NCBI GenBank assembly: GCA_028717105.1
Contig: JAQUOM010000106.1
Coordinates: 1 to 5,317, forward strand
Source of the DNA: Candidatus Omnitrophota bacterium
GTDB lineage: Bacteria > Omnitrophota > Gorgyraeia > Velamenicoccales > Velamenicoccaceae
Direction of reading: 5' to 3'
Length of the DNA: 5,317 nt
Positions 1-5,317 of this stretch are shown here, one piece after another. The notes beneath the pieces were generated by a model. That model made no database searches, was not told the DNA's origin, and was given only the letters and a program-made list of their open reading frames with translations. Position 1 is the stretch's first letter. Each line of letters opens with the position of its first letter. The position numbers and the translations under genes were made by a program.

Positions 1-1429
1 ACGTGATGGTCTCGTCGAGATCGGCACGGCCGTAGGCATTATCGCGGCACAGTCGATCGGAGAGCCCGGTACCCAGCTGACGATGAGGACGTTCCATATC
101 GGAGGGACAGCGTCCCGTATCGTTGAACAGTCGTTCGTCAAGTCCAAGAATAAAGGTATTTTGAATTTCCATGCGCTTCGGACCGTTGCCAGGGGCAAAG
201 ACCTGATTGTTTTGAACCGTAACGGGTCTTTGACGCTCAACGATGCTCAAGGCCGCGAGTTGGAGCGTTATGCCATTCCGCAAGGCAGCGTGATCTCCGT
301 GGCGGAAGGAGAGGAGGTCCAAAAGGGCATTATTTTTGTCCGTTGGGACCCCTATACCTTGCCGATCCTGACAGAAGTCGCCGGGGTCGTTCGTTTTGAA
401 GACATTAAAGAGAATGTTTCGATGCGTGAAGAGATGAATCCGACAACGGGCATCGCTGAACGCGTTATCGTAGAACATAAGATTGAATTCCACCCGCAGA
501 TCATCATGCTGGATACGGCGGGGGCGGTTGTGGGGATTTATCCGATCCCGATCGGCGCGCATATCCTGGTCAAGGACGGCCAGAAGATCGAAGCGGGTGA
601 ATTGATCGCGAAGATCCCGCGCGTTTCAGGCAAGACGAGGGATATCACCGGCGGTTTGCCGCGCGTGGCGGAGTTGTTCGAGGCCCGTCGGCCGAAGGAT
701 CCGGCCATTATTTCCGAGATCGACGGTTTCGTCGAGTTCAGCGAGAACAAGAAGGGGCAGAGGATGATCATCGTGACGTCTTCGACGGGCATGAAGCGTG
801 AATACGCGATCCCGCACGGGAAACACCCCAACGTCTATCGCGGCGACCGCGTGACAGCCGGCCAGCAGCTGACGGACGGCCCCGTGGTCTTACAAGACAT
901 CCTGCGTGTCTGCGGCGACAAGATCCTTCAGGAATATCTCGTCAATGAAGTGCAGGAAGTTTACCGTCTGCAGGGCGTCAAGATCAACGACAAGCATATT
1001 GAGGTCATTATCCGGCAGATGCTCAAGAAAGTTAAGATCGAGGATTCCGGTGACACGGAATTCCTTTCCGGCCAGCAGGTGGACCGCTGGCGGTTCCAGA
1101 AAGAGAACCAGCGCGTGATCAAGAAAGGCGGCAAGCCGGCTTCTGCGACACCGCTGCTATTGGGGATCACGAAAGCGTCCTTGACGACGGAGAGTTTTAT
1201 TTCTGCAGCCAGCTTCCAGGAGACGACGAAGGTCCTGACAGACGCGGCGGCCTCCGGGAAACGGGATGAACTCTTCGGTTTAAAAGAAAATGTGATCGTC
1301 GGTCACTTGATCCCGGCCGGCACAGGCCTTAAGATCCATCAGGATTTCAAGATCAATAAAGAAGACGTTGCCATTTCTGTAAAAGAGGAAGGTGTGAATG
1401 CCGACAATTCAGCAGCTCATACGGAGTAG
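1..1429 (+). CDS. rpoC: RNA polymerase subunit beta' (RpoC), C-terminal part, 5' end cut by window
   Basis: This is the C-terminal 475 residues of the catalytic beta' subunit of RNA polymerase; reading starts at base 2 and about two thirds of the protein lies upstream. The fragment opens in the trigger-loop region with QSIGEPGTQLTMRTFHIGG (fragment residues 17-35), including the R and H (29 and 32) that match E. coli R933 and H936, which contact the incoming nucleotide. The loop is then interrupted by a long insertion (about residues 39-210, SI3 type, beta-rich, with WDPYTLPILTEVAG) before the second half resumes at DITGGLPRVAELFEARRPK (from residue 214). The insertion looks somewhat shorter than in E. 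coli. Later conserved blocks are VNEVQEVYRLQGVKINDKHI and LLGITKASLTTESFISAASF, then LKENVIVGHLIPAGTG near the C-terminus. The ATG at 83 is an internal Met, not a start. Its last ten codons and stop overlap rpsL in another frame. Confidence 0.98.
   Translation, partial: RDGLVEIGTAVGIIAAQSIGEPGTQLTMRTFHIGGTASRIVEQSFVKSKNKGILNFHALRTVARGKDLIVLNRNGSLTLNDAQGRELERYAIPQGSVISVAEGEEVQKGIIFVRWDPYTLPILTEVAGVVRFEDIKENVSMREEMNPTTGIAERVIVEHKIEFHPQIIMLDTAGAVVGIYPIPIGAHILVKDGQKIEAGELIAKIPRVSGKTRDITGGLPRVAELFEARRPKDPAIISEIDGFVEFSENKKGQRMIIVTSSTGMKREYAIPHGKHPNVYRGDRVTAGQQLTDGPVVLQDILRVCGDKILQEYLVNEVQEVYRLQGVKINDKHIEVIIRQMLKKVKIEDSGDTEFLSGQQVDRWRFQKENQRVIKKGGKPASATPLLLGITKASLTTESFISAASFQETTKVLTDAAASGKRDELFGLKENVIVGHLIPAGTGLKIHQDFKINKEDVAISVKEEGVNADNSAAHTE
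1384..1394 (+). promoter_or_regulatory. Ribosome binding site of rpsL inside rpoC
   Basis: The purine-rich stretch AGAGGAAGGTG lies just upstream of the rpsL ATG at 1398. GAGG (1385-1388) is 9 bases from the ATG, and the GGTG part (1391-1394) can also pair with the 16S tail at a close spacing. It lies wholly within rpoC codons, and it supports ATG 1398 as the true rpsL start despite the overlap. Confidence 0.75.
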
Positions 1430-1787
1430 CAGGACCGCCAAAAAGGTCAAGTCAAAATCGCCGGCCCTCAAGGGTTGTCCCCAGCGCCGCGGCGTGTGTC
1501 TTCAGGTGAAGACCATGACACCGAAAAAGCCGAACTCGGCCCTTCGCAAGATCGCGAGAGTCCGCCTGACGACGGGGATCGAAGTGACGTCCTACATCCC
1601 GGGCGAAGGCCATAACCTGCAGGAACATTCGATTGTCCTGGTGAGGGGCGGCAGGGTCAAGGATTTACCGGGCGTGCGCTATCATATTGTCCGGGGAACG
1701 CTGGATACAGCCGGTGTGGCCAACAGGAAGAAGTCGCGTTCCAAATACGGAGCGAAAAAAGGCAAGGAAGCGGCCAAGAAAAAGTAG
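1398..1787 (+). CDS. rpsL: 30S ribosomal protein S12
   Basis: The 129-residue S12 protein sits at the decoding centre of the small ribosomal subunit and helps check codon-anticodon pairing. The N-terminus MPTIQQLIR aligns with E. coli MATVNQLVR, so ATG 1398 is the family start even though it is 32 bases inside rpoC. Conserved blocks are CPQRRGVC (27-34), TPKKPNSALRK (41-51), EGHNLQEHS (70-78) and RGGRVKDLPGVRYH (83-96). Counting the initiator Met, K43 and K88, the main sites of streptomycin-resistance mutations in E. coli, are both lysine, so the protein has the drug-sensitive form. D89, the residue methylthiolated by RimO in E. coli, is present. The Lys-rich tail makes it about five residues longer than E. 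coli S12. The 31-base gap to rpsG and the overlap with rpoC suggest co-transcription and probable translational coupling to rpoC. Confidence 0.98.
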   Translation: MPTIQQLIRSSRTAKKVKSKSPALKGCPQRRGVCLQVKTMTPKKPNSALRKIARVRLTTGIEVTSYIPGEGHNLQEHSIVLVRGGRVKDLPGVRYHIVRGTLDTAGVANRKKSRSKYGAKKGKEAAKKK

Positions 1788-1805
1788 AAAATTTTTGCAA
1801 GCGTG

Positions 1806-1814
1806 GGAGTGAGG
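1806..1814 (+). promoter_or_regulatory. Ribosome binding site of rpsG
   Basis: GGAGTGAGG in the 31-base rpsL-rpsG spacer offers two pairings with the 16S rRNA tail. GAGG (1811-1814) is 4 bases from the ATG at 1819, and GGAGTGA (1806-1812) is 6 bases away. It fixes the rpsG start. Confidence 0.75.
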
Positions 1815-1818
1815 ACAC

Positions 1819-2289
1819 ATGAGAAGAAGACGCGCAGTCAAACGGCAGATTTTACCGGATCCGAAATATAACAGCCGGATTGTGGCCAAGATGATCAATA
1901 TCCTGATGATCAAGGGCAAAAAATCCACGGCGGAGACGATTGTATATGGCGCTTTTGACATCATCAAGGCAAAGTCAGGTGAAGAAGATCCGGTGAAGGT
2001 GTTCAACAAGGCGCTGGAGAACATTCGTCCGAGGCTGGAAGTCAAACCCCGCCGGGTCGGGGGCGCCACTTATCAGGTCCCGATCGAGGTCTCGCAGGAA
2101 CGCGGGATATCTCTGGCCCTGCGTTGGCTCAAGGATTTTTCACGCGCCAAGAAGGGCAAGCCCATGCCGGCGCGTCTGGCGGACGAGATCCTGGCCGGTT
2201 TTAAGGGCGAGGGTGCCGCCATCAAGAAACGTGATGATACCCACAAGATGGCCGAAGCCAACAAGGCGTTTGCGCACTTCAGATGGTAA
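1819..2289 (+). CDS. rpsG: 30S ribosomal protein S7
   Basis: S7 is a primary 16S rRNA-binding protein that starts assembly of the 30S head and reaches the E-site tRNA and mRNA exit channel. The product is 156 residues, the common bacterial length. The Arg-rich N-terminus MRRRRAVKRQILPDPKY matches the family, as do NILMIKGKKSTAE (about 27-39), LENIRPRLEVKPRRVGGATY (about 66-85, containing the beta-hairpin) and the end MAEANKAFAHFRW (144-156). It stops right after this motif, without the extension seen in some E. coli strains. It follows rpsL by 31 bases and precedes fusA by 48. In E. coli S7 represses its own operon by binding the roughly 100-base rpsL-rpsG spacer; the spacer here is too short for that structure. 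Confidence 0.98.
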   Translation: MRRRRAVKRQILPDPKYNSRIVAKMINILMIKGKKSTAETIVYGAFDIIKAKSGEEDPVKVFNKALENIRPRLEVKPRRVGGATYQVPIEVSQERGISLALRWLKDFSRAKKGKPMPARLADEILAGFKGEGAAIKKRDDTHKMAEANKAFAHFRW

Positions 2290-2330
2290 TCAAATTTCTA
2301 TTCATACGATGAAGACGACAGAAGACGGTT

Positions 2331-2336
2331 AGAGAG
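2331..2336 (+). promoter_or_regulatory. Weak ribosome binding site that bears on the fusA start
   Basis: AGAGAG is the only purine-rich stretch close to the fusA start. It ends one base before the first in-frame ATG (2338), too close to serve it, but lies 10 bases before the second ATG (2347). This favours 2347 as the real initiation codon, though the match to the 16S tail is poor. Confidence 0.4.
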
Positions 2337-2337
2337 A

Positions 2338-4419
2338 ATGCTGACCATGACGCAAAAAATTGACCTGACAAAAATACGCAATATTGGTGTAATCGCGCAT
2401 ATCGACGCCGGCAAGACAACGACGACGGAGCGTATGCTTTTTTATACCAAGAAGATCTATAAGATCGGCGAGGTCCACGACGGGACGGCGACCATGGACT
2501 GGATGGTCCAGGAGCAGGAGCGCGGCATCACGATCACGTCGGCTTCAACAACATGTTTCTGGCGCGATATCCATATTAATATCATCGATACGCCGGGTCA
2601 CGTGGATTTTACGGTGGAGGTCGAGCGGTCTTTGAAGGTCCTGGACGGCGCTGTCGTCGTTTTTTGCGCGGTGGCCGGCGTGCAGCCCCAATCGGAGACA
2701 GTCTGGCGGCAGGCCGATAAGTATCATGTTCCCCGGGTCGCTTTTGTCAATAAAATGGATCGTGTGGGTGCGGATTTCCCGAATGTCTTGACCGAAATGG
2801 TCCAGAAGCTGGGCGCCAATGCGGCGGCGATCCAGTTGCCATTCGGCACCGAAGAGAATTTTGCGGGGATGATCGATCTGGTCGAAGAAGAGCTGGTCAG
2901 ACCTACCGATGAGAAAGGCCAGGAATTGGAGCGCAGGCCTGTGCCCGAAGAATATAAGGCGAAGGTCGAAGAATACCGTCACACCCTGATCGAGAAGGTC
3001 GCTGAGGTGGATGACGGGCTGATGGAGCTCTACATCCACAACAAGCCCATTTCCAAGGACGATCTCAAGAAGGCCTTGCGGCGTTCGACGGTGGCCAACA
3101 AGTTCTGCCCGGTCCTGTGCGGGTCTTCCTTAAAGAACAAAGGCATCCAGCTTGTCCTGGATGCCGTTTGCGATTATTTGCCATCGCCGCTGGATGTTTC
3201 GGCGGTCAAGGGTTTTGAGCCGGATTCCGGCGAATATGAGGAGCGTCAGGTTTCGGTGGAGGCGCCGTTCTGCGGTTTTTGTTTTAAGGTCATGAGCGAT
3301 CCTTATGTCGGCCGCCTGAATTTTGTGCGTATCTATTCGGGAAAGATCAACGCCGGCGAGACGGTCTATAATTCGACTAAACGCGAGGATGAGCGCATTT
3401 CAAAGATCGTGCGCATGCATGCGAATAAACAGGAGATGATCGAGTCGGCGCACTGCGGCGATATTGTCGCTTTCGTGGGTTTAAAAGAGACGAATACCGG
3501 AGATACGCTTTGCAGCGATAACGACCCGATCGTCCTAGAAGCCATTAAGTTTCCGGAGCCTGTCGTAGACCTGGCGATTGAAACCAAGTCCAAGGCGGAC
3601 CAGGAAAAGCTGGCGTTCGCCCTGCGTAAGCTCCAGGATGAAGATCCTTCGTTTCGCGTCACCTATAATACGGAGACGGCCCAGACAATCATCTCCGGAA
3701 TGGGGCAGCTGCACCTGGAGATCGCCGTCGATCGTATTTTAAGGGAATTTAATGTTGAAGCCAAGGTCGGCAGGCCGCAGGTGGCCTATCGCGAGTCGAT
3801 CCACAAGAAAATGTCTGTGACGGGCAAGTTCATTCAGCAGAGCGGCGGCCGCGGCCAATATGGCCATGTTGTGCTGATCATGGAGCCGCAGGAAGTCCCT
3901 GGAACGGGGGTCACTTTTGAGGAGACTCTTAAGGGCGGCGTTATCCCAAGGGAATTTATTCCTGCGGTCAAGAACGGGATCATCCTGGCGGCCAAGAGCG
4001 GCGTCTTGGGGAGTTATCCCGTTACGGATATCGCGGTGACGCTGGTGGATGGTTCTTATCATGAAGTTGATTCATCCGAGATCGCTTTCCAGATGGCGGC
4101 TTCGATTGCGTTTGCCGACGGGTTGCGTTCCGGAGGCTCATATCTCTTGGAGCCGATTATGGATATTGAAATTGTTGTTCCCGAAGAGTTCATGGGATCG
4201 GTCATCGGGGATTTCAGCTCCCGTCGAGGGAAGCTGATCGCGATGGGTCAGAGAGGAAACGTCAGGGTTCTGCGTGGACATGTTCCGCTTGCAGAAGTTT
4301 TTGATTATGCTAATATAGTGCGTTCCCTGACTCAAGGAAGAGCGTCTTTTACAATGGAGCCCTTTTGTTATCAAGAGGTGCCTAAAGATATAGCCAATAA
4401 GGTCTTGGGAGTCAAATAA
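2338..4419 (+). CDS. fusA: Elongation factor G (ribosomal translocase GTPase)
   Basis: EF-G uses GTP to move tRNAs and mRNA through the ribosome after peptide bond formation and, with RRF, helps split ribosomes. All five G motifs are intact, counting from ATG 2338: AHIDAGKT (20-27), RGITI (62-66), DTPGH (84-88) with the catalytic His, NKMD (138-141) and CGSSLKNKG (261-269, where many relatives have GSAFKNKG). Domain II follows (about 295-395), then III, then domain IV with GGRGQYGH (503-510) and the tip loop DGSYHEVDSSE (571-581); its H575 matches E. coli H583, which acts at the decoding site. Domain V closes the protein. The 693 residues fit canonical EF-G (about 690-705). An in-frame ATG at 2347 has better ribosome-binding-site spacing and would give 690 residues; the first three residues are not conserved. 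The start of tuf is 12 bases downstream. Confidence 0.98.
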   Translation: MLTMTQKIDLTKIRNIGVIAHIDAGKTTTTERMLFYTKKIYKIGEVHDGTATMDWMVQEQERGITITSASTTCFWRDIHINIIDTPGHVDFTVEVERSLKVLDGAVVVFCAVAGVQPQSETVWRQADKYHVPRVAFVNKMDRVGADFPNVLTEMVQKLGANAAAIQLPFGTEENFAGMIDLVEEELVRPTDEKGQELERRPVPEEYKAKVEEYRHTLIEKVAEVDDGLMELYIHNKPISKDDLKKALRRSTVANKFCPVLCGSSLKNKGIQLVLDAVCDYLPSPLDVSAVKGFEPDSGEYEERQVSVEAPFCGFCFKVMSDPYVGRLNFVRIYSGKINAGETVYNSTKREDERISKIVRMHANKQEMIESAHCGDIVAFVGLKETNTGDTLCSDNDPIVLEAIKFPEPVVDLAIETKSKADQEKLAFALRKLQDEDPSFRVTYNTETAQTIISGMGQLHLEIAVDRILREFNVEAKVGRPQVAYRESIHKKMSVTGKFIQQSGGRGQYGHVVLIMEPQEVPGTGVTFEETLKGGVIPREFIPAVKNGIILAAKSGVLGSYPVTDIAVTLVDGSYHEVDSSEIAFQMAASIAFADGLRSGGSYLLEPIMDIEIVVPEEFMGSVIGDFSSRRGKLIAMGQRGNVRVLRGHVPLAEVFDYANIVRSLTQGRASFTMEPFCYQEVPKDIANKVLGVK
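4289..4316 (+). promoter_or_regulatory. Possible internal promoter for tuf, within the fusA 3' end
   Basis: TTGCAG (4289-4294) and TAATAT (4311-4316) are 16 bases apart, and TGC (4308-4310) directly before the second hexamer gives an extended -10. It lies about 115 bases before the tuf ATG, in a locally A+T-rich part of fusA. E. coli also has tuf promoters inside fusA, but the -35 match here is weak (3 of 6) and the bases also encode conserved EF-G residues. This is a pattern only. Confidence 0.3.
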
Positions 4420-4420
4420 C

Positions 4421-4428
4421 GGAGGTGA
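4421..4428 (+). promoter_or_regulatory. Strong ribosome binding site of tuf
   Basis: GGAGGTGA is a full eight-base match to the complement of the 16S rRNA 3' tail. Its GGAGG core is 6 bases before the ATG at 4432. It is the best such site in the window, as expected for EF-Tu, usually among the most abundant proteins in a bacterium. Confidence 0.9.
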
Positions 4429-4431
4429 GAT

Positions 4432-5317
4432 ATGTCGAAAGAAAAGTTTGTCAGGACAAAGCCCCACGTTAATATCGGAACCATTGGCCACGTTGATCAC
4501 GGAAAAACAAGTTTGACATCTGCGGTCACAACGATTTTAGCGAAAAAAGGCTGGGCGGAAGCCAGAAGTTATGAGTCGATTGACAATGCGCCTGAAGAGA
4601 GGGAGAGGGGCGTTACGATCAATATCGCTCATGTTGAATATCAGACAGATACACGTCACTACGCGCATATCGACTGTCCGGGTCACGCGGATTACATCAA
4701 GAACATGATTACGGGTGCCGCGCAGATGGACGGCGCGATCCTGGTTGTGTCTGCGGCGGACGGCCCGATGCCCCAGACCCGCGAGCATATCCTGCTTGCC
4801 CGTCAGGTCAACGTTCCGGCCATCGTTGTCTTTCTAAACAAGATCGACATGGTCCAGGACAAGGAATTGATCGACCTGGTCGAGATGGAAGTACGCGATC
4901 TTCTGACAAAGTATAACTTCCCCGGCGACAAGACCCCGATCATCAAAGGCAGTGCGACGGAAGCGCTTTCCTGCATGTGCGCGAAGGCCGATTGCCCGAA
5001 ATGCAGCCCGGTCTTCGAGTTGATGAAGGCGGTTGACGATTTTATCCCGATGCCGAAACGCGAACTGGAAAAACCGTTTTTGATGGCCATTGAAGACGTC
5101 TTCACGATCTCCGGCCGCGGCACCGTCGGAACAGGGCGTATCGAAAGAGGAAAGATCAAACTTAACGATAACGTCGATATCGTCGGCATGAGGCCCGAGA
5201 TCGGCAAGACCGTCGTAACGGGCATCGAGATGTTCCGCAAGCTTCTGGATGACGGACAGGCCGGCGACAATGTGGGTATATTGCTGCGTGGTGTTGACAA
5301 GGATTCGCTTGAGCGCG
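4432..5317 (+). CDS. tuf: Elongation factor Tu, 3' end cut by window
   Basis: EF-Tu carries aminoacyl-tRNA to the ribosomal A site as a GTP complex. The first 295 residues of roughly 400 are present: the whole G domain and most of domain 2. The start MSKEKFVRTKPHVNIGTIG matches the family. G motifs are GHVDHGKT (19-26), RGVTI (59-63), DCPGH (81-85) with the catalytic His85, NKID (136-139) and GSA (173-175). Domain 2 begins near residue 210 and shows ISGRGTVGTGRIERG and GVEMFRKLLD-like GIEMFRKLLD. Q125 and Y161, positions tied to kirromycin sensitivity in E. coli, have the sensitive residue. Unusual is a Cys-rich insertion, SCMCAKADCPKC (180-191), after the G5 motif. The reading frame is open to the window edge with no damage. 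It follows fusA by 12 bases, as in the standard str operon. Confidence 0.98.
   Translation, partial: MSKEKFVRTKPHVNIGTIGHVDHGKTSLTSAVTTILAKKGWAEARSYESIDNAPEERERGVTINIAHVEYQTDTRHYAHIDCPGHADYIKNMITGAAQMDGAILVVSAADGPMPQTREHILLARQVNVPAIVVFLNKIDMVQDKELIDLVEMEVRDLLTKYNFPGDKTPIIKGSATEALSCMCAKADCPKCSPVFELMKAVDDFIPMPKRELEKPFLMAIEDVFTISGRGTVGTGRIERGKIKLNDNVDIVGMRPEIGKTVVTGIEMFRKLLDDGQAGDNVGILLRGVDKDSLER
4972..5004 (+). other. Four-cysteine insertion in the EF-Tu G domain
   Basis: Codons 181-191 of tuf encode C-x-C-x4-C-x2-C (C181, C183, C188, C191). This lies between the G5 motif and the last helix of the G domain, which restarts at VFELMKAVD. E. coli EF-Tu has about five fewer residues here and no cysteines; Thermus EF-Tu has a longer, cysteine-free insertion at the same place. 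The spacing resembles a small zinc-binding knuckle, but metal binding is inferred. Confidence 0.6.

Noticed and set aside
83..85. ATG at 83 as a gene start
   Set aside because: The conserved RpoC reading frame continues upstream to the window edge, and this Met is the conserved trigger-loop residue matching E. coli M932.
1788..1797. A-run and T-run after the rpsL stop as a possible terminator
   Set aside because: No G+C-rich stem precedes the T-run, and the downstream genes belong to the same operon.
1665..2069. Open frame of 134 codons on the - strand across the rpsL-rpsG junction
   Set aside because: It spans two real genes in antisense and has no recognisable domain, so it is a shadow frame.
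2309..2332. Seven-codon mini-ORF just before fusA, with the direct repeat GAAGACG at 2311 and 2321
   Set aside because: There is no ribosome binding site in front of it and no attenuator-like hairpin follows. A 7-base repeat in a short spacer is weak evidence of a leader peptide.
2545..3039. Open frame of 164 codons on the - strand, opposite fusA
   Set aside because: It is antisense to the EF-G G domain, has no recognisable motif, and is explained by codon bias on the coding strand.
4513..4541. Perfect -35-like TTGACA inside tuf
   Set aside because: No acceptable -10 hexamer lies 16-18 bases downstream, and it falls in conserved EF-Tu codons.
4803..5300. Long open frame of 165 codons on the - strand, opposite tuf
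   Set aside because: It lies wholly antisense to an intact, highly conserved EF-Tu. Its Ser/Pro/Ile-rich translation resembles no family I know and is a typical mirror product of the coding strand.

Overview
This window is a stretch of the bacterial transcription/translation housekeeping cluster, all on the + strand. In order it carries the 3' third of rpoC (RNA polymerase beta'), rpsL (ribosomal protein S12), rpsG (S7), fusA (elongation factor G) and the 5' three quarters of tuf (elongation factor Tu). This is the classic 'str' gene order with rpoC directly upstream. Both end genes are cut by the window edges. There is no gap longer than 48 bases between genes, and I see no tRNA, CRISPR array, insertion sequence or factor-independent terminator.

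Organism: the beta' fragment carries a large insertion inside the trigger loop (SI3 type). That is typical of proteobacteria, the PVC group, Bacteroidota and related Gram-negative lineages, and it argues against Bacillota or Actinomycetota. Base composition is in the mid-50s % G+C on the lines I counted. EF-Tu has a short insertion with four cysteines in its G domain. The general flavour of the proteins suggests an uncultured diderm lineage, perhaps PVC-like (for example Omnitrophota). That placement is an impression and is not demonstrated by the sequence.

Layout: rpoC ends at 1429 and overlaps the start of rpsL (1398) by 32 bases in a different frame. rpsL and rpsG are 31 bases apart, rpsG and fusA 48, and fusA and tuf 12. 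The spacing, the shared strand and the lack of terminators point to one transcription unit. It links RNA polymerase, the decoding-site and head proteins of the 30S subunit, and the two GTPases that deliver aminoacyl-tRNA and translocate the ribosome. All catalytic and GTP-binding motifs I checked are intact.

I found no new biological system here. The points worth a second look are small: the long rpoC/rpsL overlap, the four-cysteine insertion in EF-Tu, a local A+T-rich patch with a possible internal tuf promoter at the fusA/tuf junction, the short rpsL-rpsG spacer with no room for an E. coli-like S7 control site, and an ambiguous fusA start.
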